NCBI GenBank assembly: GCA_964034945.1 | Contig: OZ035962.1 | Location: forward strand, 101,529,284 to 101,593,283 | Source: Chrysopilus asiliformis | Lineage: Eukaryota > Arthropoda > Insecta > Diptera > Rhagionidae | Length of the DNA stretch: 64,000 nucleotides | Reading direction: 5' to 3' | Part shown: piece after piece, positions 54,504-64,000 of the stretch | Position numbering within the stretch: the stretch's first letter is position 1 | Layout: each line of letters opens with the position of its first letter | Translations under genes and position numbers: made by a program | Notes under the pieces: model-generated | What the model was told of the DNA's origin: nothing | Databases searched by the model: none | The model's input: only the letters and a program-made list of their open reading frames with translations

Positions 54504-54728
54504 AGCAATCATGTATTCCGACGCGTCTCTGTCTTTCGACTTCGACGCAGCCTTTAACTCTCTACTTCGCCATATCTGCAGCTTGAAATTTCGCGGAATC
54601 GTCACTATGAATCGAAACGTGATTCTGACTGTCACTCCAGGAAATTTGAAGCTGCTGATATGGCGAAGTCAAGAGTTAAAAGCTGCGTCGAAGTTGAAAG
54701 ACACAGACGCGTCCGAATACATGATTGG
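54504..54728. mobile_element. Fold-back element with about 95-bp inverted repeats
   Basis: Left arm: GCAATCATGTATTCCGACGC, GTCTCTGTCTTTCGACTTCG, ACGCAGCCTTTAACTCTCTA, CTTCGCCATATCTGCAGCTT, GAAATTTC (to about 54597). The inverted right arm (54728 back to about 54636) reads CCAATCATGTATTCGGACGC, GTCTGTGTCTTTCAACTTCG, ACGCAGCTTTTAACTCTTGA, CTTCGCCATATCAGCAGCTT, CAAATTTC. About 90% of positions agree. The central spacer is about 40 bp. Opposed frames of 60-77 codons are by-products of the symmetry. No target duplication identified. Confidence 0.85.
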
Positions 54729-54744
54729 TGCCCTGGTTTCATAA

Positions 54745-54855
54745 CAATTAGGAACCATGGATGAATTGCAACATTTGTAAGGTTTTTACGTTGCAACCCA
54801 TCAAGAACAGAGCTGATGATAGCAGTCTAGATCGATGATGGCGTTAGCACCAAGC
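54745..54855 (-). repeat. Second copy of the 26235-26385 dispersed repeat
   Basis: CATGGATGAATTGCAACATT, TGTAAGGTTTTTACGTTGCA, ACCCATCAA and CCAAGCGGCAACTATTA match the reverse complement of 26235-26375, with a few indels. It lies immediately after the fold-back element. Confidence 0.75.
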
Positions 54856-56429
54856 GGCAACTATTATTAATATGAAATATAGTGAATTTTCTAAAATTCA
54901 AGTTTTTTATCATTATTTCAAAACTTATTCTTCTCGCCTTTAAATTTTACAGCCTAACAGAACATAAATACGTGTGATGACTTATCGATAATGTCAGGAA
55001 ATTCTAAAATTCTATAGAAATTATGTTATTTGTAGTTAACACTGCTAATTACATGGTGTAAATGGTTCCCAAAGCGAAAAATATGGCATTATCATCCAGA
55101 ATAATCTTTTCAAAATGCTTCAAACCGAAAACTAGTCTAATATTCAAAGTTGTACTTTTATTATGAGTAGCATATCCAATCCTAACAAGATATGTTACGG
55201 TTTACACCATCTATTGATCCCATAATGACGTGACAATATCCTCATTGTATACCCGATAACTATGCCCTAGTATAGTGTATTATAACCATCTTAGCTTACA
55301 AAACTTTACTTTCGGTTACGTTATGTTACGATTTTACGTTACGGGCACTACATGATATCAGCCAAAGGTAGACAGATAGATAAATAGATACATCGGTGCG
55401 AGTGTATATTCGGAATGATGATATTTTGCTGTATATTATAGTGTATTGTGAGTGAGTTTCGAATACGAAAATGGTAAGTATCTATACAAAAATGGGCACA
55501 TAGATACTGATTCAGAGTTTTGGCGTTTCATCGTTTGGTTCTTCTCGGTATGCCCAGATTATGTTCTACGCTTGGAGACACCGGGGGTGTAGATACTATG
55601 AAATCCGAATCCGATGTCGTGTGAACGTATTCAGCCAAATCTGATAAGCTTGTCGGAAAGATTGAAGTCCGGTTACAACTAGTAAAGTTTCATTCGGTGC
55701 TGCTGCTAATACATACTCGTATACTATTATTATAAAGAAACATCTTATCTATTTGTATTTTATAGGAACAGATTGAGCTCCGAAATAAATAGATTGGTGT
55801 GAAATATAGAGTTATGGTGCGATTCGATTCAACCAGAGAATGTAACGTTCGGTGTAATCGGGAATAGAGCTTAGCGGAAAATGAAGTACCTCGATGAACG
55901 ATGAACGTCTTTTGTTCCAGTAAAAAGAGTCAATACTGTCAATATCCGTATTATAGTAGATACTATGGTTATATAGATGGATAGATCGACAAGACACCAA
56001 AGACCAAAGTTCCGAAATTGGGTAAAGCTCTTGTTATTGTTGTCTTCTGAGTGACAGTTCATTAATGCTAGCCTTACTTACACTCTATATACTCTGAATA
56101 CGGATACGGCAAAAGCTAATTTATTGGTGGCCCCAAAAAGAGCGATATGTCAGATGTTGATCTCCAGGCGTGAAAAATATAAAGAAATACAACAATAGGA
56201 AAAAATGATTTACTATGATAATAAAAATATTAAAAGAAAAAAAAAACCAAAATAAACGGGAAATATCTATTTATATTTTGTAGGGTTCTGGTGACTAAAC
56301 TGGTCACTTAAAGAAAAAAAATCTGATGTGAACAGCTCATGACTTTCTTATAAAAAATCTACATTTCTGCGCAATTTACGCTAAAATCCGACGAATAAAA
56401 TATTAGTTTATTTAAAAAAAAAAATTTAT
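54856..56429. other. Unassigned spacer
   Basis: AT-rich, with GATAGATAAATAGATA near 55375. Two short minus frames (55812-56062) are unrecognised. No repeats shared with the rest of the window. Confidence 0.4.
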
Positions 56430-57880
56430 TTTACAAAATCTGAAATATCTCGATAACGGTAAAATATATCGATTTATGGCGAAAGACAAAAATGTAGAAA
56501 ATTTTAATACCTTTAATTCTGCCATTAATTGTTTTTTTTTTTCGAAAAACCCTTAGATCAGCGATTCTCAACCTGTGGGGCGCGCCCCCCTAGGGGAGCG
56601 CGAGTACATTTAAGGGGGGGGGGGGGGGGGGGGGCGCGAGCATATCCAAGACAAAATATTTAAAAAAGTTCATTAATTGACTGAAAGGAAAGTACATACC
56701 CACATACAAAACAAAATACATTTCGACATAATATTTAATAATTAACTTATTAACTTCTTCGAAATGAACGCGAAACCAACGCAACTACAACGCTCTGAAC
56801 TGTCACGCAGTGCAAAATTCTAGCGGCAGAGCACAATGGCAGCTCGTGAAGTAGTACAAGTGACATAATATAAAGTGGTATAAACTTGGAAAAATTACAA
56901 AAATGGATAATTTTGAAGCGATAATTTGCTTTGTTGGTCTTTATCTTTGTTATTTGCACTAAGGCTATCAATTTTTCCTCGAACGACATTTTTCCAACCT
57001 CACTTTATGAACTGTCAACGCAGAATTCTGCGGCAAAGTTAGAAGTTTGCAAACTTTTGTGTTGCGGTTACGTTGTAGCTGCGTTCTATACGTTCACTGT
57101 GCTCACTTCAAACAATTTGTGGGAACCAAACTTTTAAGTGACAGTTTCTGCGCCAGTTTCGCGTTCATTGTGATTTCAGGGTTAAAACAACTTCTCGCGA
57201 AACCGCAAAAATGACGCAAGAGCAATAAAAAGGCACCGGTTTCTTGTTTTGTCAACGCTGAGGATCGGTGTTGCCAAATGTCAATAAATTACTGTTTTCT
57301 TGGTAATTTGTGTTTAAAATTAGGGTAGTAGTGTAGGTTTAGCGCCAAAAAACTCAAATTACGTTATTATTGTATACATTTTATTGTATGCAGGGGGGGC
57401 GCGATGACAATTTTGATTGAAAATTGTACCGCGAATACTGAAAGGTTGAGAAACGCTGCCTTAGATTATAAGCAATTCGCAAACATATTTTTTTTACATT
57501 TCAATGAAAACATCTCAATAACGGTCAAACATAGCGGATAATGATAAAAGACAAAATTGTGGGAAATATTATTCTCTTCAATTCATCTCATACATACAGT
57601 CGACGAAAAGCAAAAAACTGACTACTTTAATAGAACGAAATATCTCGATAACGGTTTGAAACACAGAGTTCTATTACAAAACAAAAACGTAGGAAATTTT
57701 ATTGTCTCCAACTCTTGTCATACATAAGACTACTGATAACGCGTAGTTTCGGAGTAAATTGCGAAAAAGAAATTTGTGTTTTTAAAAAGCCGCCATTTTG
57801 GCTACTTTTGGTTAACATATTTCTACGAAAAGTTGTTAGGATCGTACCAAACATGTGCCTTTAAATTTCAGTCTGTCGAC
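56430..57880 (+). mobile_element. Family H repeat with tandem modules, interrupted by a hAT element
   Basis: Three diverged modules share ATCTCGATAACGGT (56447), ATCTCAATAACGGTC (57507) and ATCTCGATAACGGTTTG (57640). Each is followed by a GACAAAA/AACAAAA.TGTAG.AAATTTT block and a TCATACAT or CATTAATT end. Then come AACGCGTAGTTTCGGAGTAA, AAGCCGCCATTTTGGC, CATGTGCCTTTAAATTTCAG and TCTGTCGACC. The hAT element at 56559-57458 splits the first two modules. Confidence 0.7.
56559..57458. mobile_element. Non-autonomous hAT element with 8-bp CCTTAGAT duplication
   Basis: CCTTAGAT at 56551-56558 and 57459-57466. Left end CAGCGATTCTCAACCTGTGG then GGCGCGCCCCCC; inverted right end CAGCGTTTCTCAACCTTTCA. 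The 8-bp duplication and CAGCG ends are diagnostic of hAT. GGGGCGCGCCCCCCTAGGGG and the later run of about 22 G (near 56617-56638) plus GCGCGAG resemble the GC-rich subterminal part of several animal hAT families. The interior carries an inverted ATGAACGCGAAAC pair (56764-56776 and 57157-57169), possibly ends of an older or nested element. 900 bp, no transposase recognised. Confidence 0.92.
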
Positions 57881-58299
57881 CTATCGACTACGATCGGAGA
57901 AAGGGGTCGCAGATGATTTAGTGGTCGCGAGAGAAAAAATGTTGGTAACTACTGAGATTCTTGAAAAAAAGGTTCTAATTGGACAAATGTATTTGTAGGG
58001 GGTGGGGGGAATGGCAGATAATGTGACGGCGTTATTAAAACCTATACCAAATCCGCAGAAAGTAATATGAGATGAAAGTGGAAGTAGGTTCCACAAATGT
58101 GACAATCGGTGTGAGACAAGTATTAAAGGTTTTACAATTTAAAATCTTGAAAGTTCAGGATTGCTTTCCAAAATTTCGGGTAGGTACATGGTTAAAATTT
58201 TTGGAAGCAAATTTCGTGTGTCCTAAAGAAAATGAGAAAAAAAATTTAAAATTAACCGAACAAGTTTTTGCCATTAGTACACTATAATGTATAAATTCG
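57881..58299. other. Unassigned spacer
   Basis: Nothing recognised; a 71-codon frame (58072-58287) lacks known motifs. Confidence 0.35.
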
Positions 58300-58302
58300 A
58301 AT

Positions 58303-58370
58303 CTCGATAAGTCCAAACTGCGGGGACAGCTGAAAATTCGAGTTATCGAGGTTCAGCTTACCGAGGGTAC
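58303..58370 (+). mobile_element. Possible pogo/Tigger-type terminal fragment
   Basis: AATCTCGATAAGTCCAAACT, GAAAATTCGAGTTATCGAGG and TTCAGCTTACCGAGG form partly self-complementary CTCGATAA/TTATCGAG words like those at pogo/Tigger ends. No partner end and no transposase were found, so this is tentative. Confidence 0.3.
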
Positions 58371-60140
58371 ACCTGTTATACCTGTGGCCTAATTGACTTC
58401 ATGGCAGAAACAGAAACCGAACAATCTCCGTTTTTTTTTACTCCCACAATAAAAATGTTACCTTGCTGTATCAACACGCGAATTCACTACTAAATGGTGA
58501 CCTTTTACACAATTCTACCCTACTCGTGATATAAATAACAATCAAGAAAAGACAAATCAAACTTATTCTGGTTAAGAGAAATGAGAAGAAGACAATTCGG
58601 GCGGACGGATGGAGTAAGCAGAGAGCGACAGAACATTTATCTGACTTATTGGGGGGATCCGAAAAGTCATGTGTAATCAATTATAATGTATCAGATAAAA
58701 AAGATATTATGTCGACTGTCTTCTAAAAATTTTTAAAGCGTCATCTGTCATCGTTCGGTAAGTGTGAGAATGATTGCTCGTATGAAGGTATAGACAATGT
58801 ACGAAGATATAGAAGTTACCTTTGCTTAGGTCGACAATCAAACATCCATGAGCAAAGAATCTAAGAAGTTAACCCAGGTACCCAAACGAATCAGCAGACA
58901 AACAGCCAAGCATCAAGAACTCTATCTAATCGACGGCAAGGTAGTTAGCCAAGGAGATCTTAGGCATGAGGTTGGAACCTTGAGACTTGTTGGCCACCAC
59001 CGCGCGGTGAGATGATGTTGGACTGAAGATCTTTTTCAAAGGGCGCGGGATGAGAATAGGAAAGATAGATACGATTGAAGTTCTAAACTATGGGCACCCA
59101 TGAAGTAACTTTAGCTAGTCTGCAAGGAAGACGAGTACGAGTGAATCTGTGAAGAATCTCTGTGGCCACTTCCATCATCGTCATCATCAGCGTCCAAGAA
59201 AAGAAGCACCAACGCTGGGCTTGTTTTGTGGCACCATCTTAGCTCGTTGGTGGAACACTTTGGTGACATACAAGCAGACAAACTCTGATGAACAGACAGT
59301 CAGACACAGACGGACGGACGGATGGATGGATGGATAGGTGGATGGATGGACGGAATGTCTTTTTGCGCGATCGCAAACTTAGATTGCCATCTGAATACAA
59401 GATTTTTGATGTGCTTCGCGCATACGACCAACATATAAGTGATAATATAACAAATGCATTGTCTTGTTAATTCAGGTGATTTGCATATTGGCAATTTTAG
59501 ATTCGATTCGTAAATGGCATGGAGATTCAATGGTCCGTAGAATGGGATGAATCCAGTTGGAGAGATAAAGTTGATTTGTTGGATGTCAATGTGAATTGTT
59601 ATGCGGTTAGTCGGCTTGCATTATTTATTTTTAATTGTGTCCCATGTAACGGATTCGTAGTGACATTTTATGTTTGCCGGTGACATGGTCAGGGATCTAT
59701 CAATAGATTTCGGATGTTGATCTTCAATGGATCTTCCATGGCCGAAAGATGGATGAAATATGCTTGTTCGGACATGGTTTGTTTTTCACTGCAAGTTGTT
59801 CTCAATGCTAATGTTTGATGCTTCTGATCTTGGGTTGTTGCTCCGATGTCTCAAAAAAATGTGACCATACTAATTGAGTTCAATCTTAAGATTTTATGCA
59901 AATCGGCATTTAATCGAACGTTTTGTTTCTTGGTATCATTGTATCTAATTTGGTGGCATTCTTTCCTATAGCAATAGATTGTATCTAATTAACATATCAC
60001 TAATTATCGAAATATTGTGTAAGAAATGAATTTTTATCCAAATTTCTGAATTGGGCTGGAAAAATATCGTGAATGTTTGTAAAATACAGAATCAATAAAA
60101 ATTCTTGATATTTTTTTTTTTGCAGAATTTGGAAAGATAA
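58371..60140. other. Unassigned spacer with a mixed tetranucleotide tract
   Basis: The tract (about 59276-59358) runs from CAGACAGTCAGACACAGACG through GGACGGAC to GGATGGATGGAT, changing unit along its length. Around it, frames of 60-76 codons on both strands are by-products. The rest is unassigned. Confidence 0.45.
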
Positions 60141-60340
60141 GACAGTCTATAAAATACGTCACGGACACCCCCTACCCCCTCCCCTCAGTTTCTCACGGTT
60201 TTTTGTACCGATTTTAGTTCCAATGTTTGTAAAAAGTGTGGTGGTATTTAAAACGTTCGTAAATGGCGTATTCAAAGGCAAGAATTTGAAGTTCAAAAAA
60301 TTTAAAAAGCATATTTGCAATGCACTAAAAACTATAAAAC

Positions 60341-60853
60341 GCACAGACAGACGGACAGACAGACAGACATACAGACGGATGGACAGACACGGACTGACAG
60401 AGGGACAGACAGACAGATAGATAGACAGATAGACAGACGGACAGACAGAGGGACAGACAGACGGACAGATAGACGGACAGACAGACAGGCAGACAGACAC
60501 ACAGACATACAGACGGACATACAGATGGACAGACAGACAGACGGACAGACAGACGGACAGACAGACAGATAGACGGACAGACAGACAGACAGACAGACGG
60601 ACAGATGAACAAACAGACAGACGGATAGAAAGACAGACGGACAGACAGATGAACAAACAGACAGACAGACATACAGATGGACAGACAGACAGACAGATGG
60701 ACAGACAGACAGATAGATAGACAGATAGACAGACGGACATACAGACGGACCGACACACGGACAGACAGACGGAGAGACAGACGGAGAGACAGACGGACAG
60801 ACAGACGCACAGGCAGACGGACATACAGACGCAAAGACAGACGGACAGATAGA
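60341..60853. repeat. 510-bp (GACA/GACG)n array, the longest in the window
   Basis: About 128 tetramers of ACAG, ACGG, ATAG and ATGG types with GAACAA interruptions at two places about 50 bp apart (60606 and 60650). The flanks (CTATAAAACGCACAGACAG on the left, AGAAGAAAATTCTCCATTTT on the right) do not match families A-H. Nearby TAAAATACGTCACGGACACC followed by CCCTACCCCCTCCCC (60149-60185) resembles the C/T-rich patch of other families only loosely. Frames up to 221 codons in it are artefacts. Confidence 0.95.
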
Positions 60854-62543
60854 AGAAAATTCTCCATTTTGTTAAAAAAAATCGTCTTTTCGAAATTTTG
60901 TAGCAGAAACATGCTTAGAAATTTGAAAAAGAATCTGATTTTTTACCTCCTGAGATTAATTTTTTGATAAAACTGCCTTTAAAAGAACAGGGAGAAAAAT
61001 TTCCTTTTAAAAACACATTCAAAAATTGTTTTTATGGAGAATTTCTTAGAAAACCTTTCTAAACTTGCTGTTAATAAATCGTGATTTATATATTTTCTTC
61101 TCCTTGAAAGGCGAACTTTTTGTCAAGTCATTTCTAGTCGCATAAAAATATTAACTCATACCGCAAAGAAGTTAATCTACAGGGTTCTGCTGGCATTTAA
61201 TAATACTATAAGTATGGAAAAAATATACGTTTGGAGTGAGAAAAAAGGTTACGTGAAACATTAAATCAGATATCAGATATGAAATAGCGAGTAAGCGCCT
61301 TCTTTATATTCCATAATTGTTTGTTAAGGGGTCCTTGGATCAGTATGGGCTGGTCAAATATACAAATACCATTTAGAACACGTCATAAATAATAAAAATG
61401 ACGAAACAAATGTAAAGGTATACCGGACCCCGACTCTGGAGACGTTATACCAAACACACAATGGCAACTGTTTTTGAACTTGGAAAATCATAACGAGTAA
61501 TTGAAAATGTCTTGGGAGGAAGGGGCGAAGGGGGAAATTAAAGTAAAAATAATGAAAATGGCGATAAGCACGCTCAAAGTCATTTACATCCTAAAAGCGT
61601 TTCAAAAAGTTTTATTAACTTAGCCAGAATAGAAAATTATTAGATGAAGAATAATAAAATACAAGTTGGGCTAGAGTTGGAGTTGAGGTTATGCGTTTTC
61701 ACAAAACAGTTCCCATATTTTATTGGCCAGCCGAGAGTGGGGCGAAAGGTGTTGGATTTTCCTCACATTTGACCACCTTTTAAGACGGCTGAAGACTCCG
61801 TGGCGATTTTCTAGCGGGTGTTGGGTACTGGATTTTATTTGGACATTTATTTGCAGTCGACATGCAAACTACGGAGGAAATTTTATTTATCGTCTTTTAA
61901 CCATTTAAATGGCCTCAACTATGGAATGTTTATTTATACACTTAAATAATGACAATGACCCCACGTTTCTGGGCTAAATCTAGTCACGGAAAAAATAAAT
62001 TTTCATTTAAACTAAGCCGCACGGTGAACCTTATATCACCTGAACATAGGCTGAGGTAGGTGTAATACTTATAACCAGTTAGTTTTTCTCGTTAATAGTT
62101 AACTAGAGACATTGTGCCACGATAACAAATTTTCAACTTTTTTTCTTTTTTGAAGTTTGGTTAATGTGCCTGTTAGGAACCTCTACCAAAAACCGAATAT
62201 AAACGATGAGGCGGAGATTTTTTTTCCCAGTGAGTTTTTCCGTTTCCCACCTCTCGCCTGAAAATCCAACATCAATTTTACGTTGATGAGCTGGGTTCGG
62301 TTTTGTTGTTTGCGCAAAATAAATTTAAACTGGGCAAACTTTCATTTACATTAAAAAATCATTAATTAGATCTTCATTTATGAAATTTGAATTGGCCAGC
62401 GGCTGGCAGACAGCGTCGCGGACGGCAGTTTTCTGCTTACGATATCTCGTTGTGTCGGTCTTATTGGATTCAAATTCACCTCGAGCTTCACGCTAGGTTC
62501 CTGGGAAATAGGGTAACGGTATCAGAAGTTGATCACTCGTTTT
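60854..62543. other. Unassigned spacer
   Basis: No recognised repeats or coding similarity; small frames of 60-63 codons only. Confidence 0.4.
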
Positions 62544-63905
62544 CTAGTATCGCCAGATTTCCACAAAATTTTGCATAAAATGTAGGGTTTGGGGTTTGAT
62601 CAACAAAATAAAAGTAAAAAAAATCAAATGGTTCATTCTGTGGGTCCAATTTTCGACCACTCTTTCAAGCATATCAGTCGGTATTCCGCGAATAGTATGG
62701 GTTATGTTTGCTTCAAACGCTGTAATCGTTCCGGCTTTATCGACGTAAACAAGAGATTTCACATATTCCCACAGAAAGTAATCCAATGGTGTAGATCACA
62801 AGATCTCGGTGGCCAATTAACAGGACCATTTCTTGAGATGATGGTTTCATCCAGTGTTCAAAACGCTCCCATTTGTAGTCTTTCGTTCTGCTCCCAAGGA
62901 GGCATTGAAATCAATAGAAAATAAAAATCACTCTCTAGAGAACGAAATTCGGCATTTCAGAAAAACACTCCCAAAAACGAGAACGAAATTATTGTTTTTA
63001 CGTTCTTGCTCTTAGGATTTTTATATTTGCATTTTGTTTTTACGTTCTTTGAGAACAGAACGTTAATGCTGGGAGCGAAATATCGTTCTCTCACTATTAA
63101 AATACATACTTATATGTGTGTGTGCATCATACCAAAAAGCTATCGCTCGAGGCTTTCATTCATTTTTATGCGAGACCCACAAACCGGTTTGAACAAGGAG
63201 CGAAAACTTAAATAGAAATCATTTCGTTCTTAACTTGGGAGGGAGAACGAAAAATGTGCATAGCTCGTTCCGACTCCTAGCAACAGTACAGCGGAGCTGA
63301 AAATTTCTCTCTTTACAGAACGATTGCGTTTGAAAATCATTTTCGTTCTTGAGAACGGGAGTCGGAAAACGTAGCAAGCGTTCTTGTCGTTGGGAGTGAA
63401 ACTTTTAAGAGCGAAAAGAACGATATAACAAAATAAAGTTTTGAACATTGGTTTCATCGAATGTTTCCCTCAATAAAGCGATTGTATCGCTAGCTGTATG
63501 ACATGTAGCGCCATCCTGTTGAAACCACAAGTCAGCTACTCCAATATCTTGAATTTTTGGCAACAAAGCGATGCCCAAACCTTGAGAACGGCGACGAATT
63601 CATTGATTATGGTCTTCACGAACACTCTCTGCTATTGCAGCAATATTCTCATTACTACGGACTCTACGCACTCTGGTTGACGGATGAATGTCTAATAGTG
63701 TAAAATTAGTTCGAAATTTGGTGATGGTTTCACGAATAGTGCGTTCAGTGGGACGATTATGACGACCAAAATGTGGACGAAGAGCTCTATAACAATTCCT
63801 AACTGAGCACTGATTTTGGAAATAAGTTTCCACAATTAGTAAACGTTGTTCACACGTAAGTCTATTCATGATTAAATGGCACTGAATACTGAACGCAAAC
63901 GTCAT
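62544..63905 (-). pseudogene. Tc1/mariner-like (DUF4817/DDE-type) transposase pseudogene, split by a hAT element
   Basis: Read on the minus strand. The N-terminal part from the second Met (63869) reads MNRLTCEQRLLIVETYFQNQ, then FGRHNRPTERTIRETITKF: the helix-turn-helix region of insect transposases of this type. A TGA (63600-63602) interrupts after SVREDHNQ. The same frame continues IRRRSQGLGIA then LLPKIQDIGVADLWFQQDGA and TCHTASDTIALLRETF. The jump from GLGIA to LLPKIQ (near 63565-63571) lacks the roughly 130-150 central residues usual for the family, including the first catalytic Asp. A hAT element then splits the frame (62852-63450). Beyond it the sequence reads IISRNGPVNWPPRSCDL, a one-base deletion near 62795, and LDYFLWEYVKSLVYVDKAGT on to the C-terminus. 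Second (QQDG) and third (LDYF) catalytic Asp positions remain. Dead copy. Its terminal repeats are not certain: GGTGATCCAATTGGAGGTAC (63974-63955, minus) may be one. Confidence 0.9.
62852..63450. mobile_element. Non-autonomous hAT element inside the transposase pseudogene
   Basis: The 8-bp duplication GTTTCATC lies at 62844-62851 and 63451-63458. Ends are CAGTGTTCAAAAC and, inverted, CAATGTTCAAAAC. Cutting out 62852-63458 rejoins the transposase frame exactly (ETFDE followed by TIISRNG). The 599-bp interior has no transposase but is crowded with GAACG/CGTTC words in both orientations (for example near 62883, 62940, 62978, 63001, 63041, 63085, 63225, 63241, 63320, 63345, 63380 and 63418), often joined to GGGAG/CTCCC. 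Confidence 0.93.
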
Positions 63906-64000
63906 ATAGACAAACCACTTGACACATAAGAACTGTCAAAACAACCCTATTGGAAAAAGTACCTCCAATTGGATCACCCTTTATGAATAAAATTTGCGAA
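63906..64000. other. Right flank of the transposase pseudogene, cut by the window edge
   Basis: Contains GACACATAAGAACTGTCAAA and GTACCTCCAATTGGATCACC then CTTTATGAATAAAATTTGCG, probably the 5' untranslated part and end of the Tc1/mariner-like element. A loosely similar inverted CAAAATTTTGCATAAAATG at 62564-62582 could be the opposite end. The window stops before a target duplication can be judged. Confidence 0.45.

Noticed and set aside
54453..54744. Paired 60- and 77-codon frames with similar sequences on opposite strands
   Set aside because: They mirror each other because the segment is a fold-back with 95-bp arms.

Overview
This window looks like a gene-poor stretch of an insect nuclear genome, most likely a fly or midge. 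It is AT-rich and full of long A/T runs. It has no operon-like layout, no rRNA, no convincing cellular protein-coding exon and no CRISPR. Almost every recognisable feature is a transposable element, a fragment of one, or a tandem repeat. The dipteran leaning rests on many dispersed repeats carrying internal (GTCY)n tetranucleotide arrays, as described for the 'mini-me' and DINE-1/HINE (Helentron-related) repeats of flies. It also rests on the mix of mariner, Tc1/mariner-like, hAT, piggyBac-like and PIF/Harbinger-like elements. I cannot name the species.

Main repeat layers. Family A (GTCY array, conserved 5' block, repeated 3' modules) lies at 252-1131, 6481-7405, 11999-13080, 25637-25975 (-), 35243-35815 and 37677-37935 (-), with loose 3' modules at 21255-21505, 42340-42480, 44155-44330 (-) and 50628-50675. 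Family B (13-bp subterminal inverted repeats and a 3' hairpin) lies at 10304-10888 (-) and 20321-21253. Family C is a single copy at 44595-45045. Family D (GTCY or GTTT head, GTAAGGATAAC minisatellite body, long 3' palindrome) lies at 3070-4047, 13081-13560, 16461-17113, 27829-28120 and about 30697-32037. Families G and H are further microsatellite-linked repeats at 7670-8000, 30025-32325, 35816-36180, 53755-54200 and 56430-57880. Family E lies at 34357-34692, with small relics elsewhere.

DNA transposons with visible ends. A decayed mariner is at 23895-24976 and a mariner C-terminal fragment is at 9955-10150. A Tc1/mariner-like transposase pseudogene on the minus strand (62544-63905) is split by a 599-bp hAT-type element with an 8-bp target duplication. 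A second hAT-type element is at 56559-57458. piggyBac-like MITEs are at 7044-7357 and 26500-26778. TTA-flanked Harbinger-like MITEs are at 7437-7563, 38293-38754 and 47321-47708. TA-flanked MITEs are at 20603-20980, 32680-32891, 34783-34977, 37636-38848, 42000-42639 and 49358-49845. Three non-LTR retrotransposon 3' tails are at 29940-29995 (-), 53888-53945 and 54228-54475.

The most striking structures are three. The first is a nested 2.3-kb fold-back at 30025-32325, holding a seven-unit 122-bp minisatellite and a palindrome whose 116-bp arms read as perfect. The second is a modular relationship among the microsatellite-bearing families, which share two short cores (a GATTGA..TTGAAATTTTG block and a TCTCGAAAACGGT block) although the rest of their sequence differs. 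The third is the pair of piggyBac-like MITEs that each carry several internal palindromes. Between the elements lie long stretches in which I see no gene; all open frames there are short and unrecognised.
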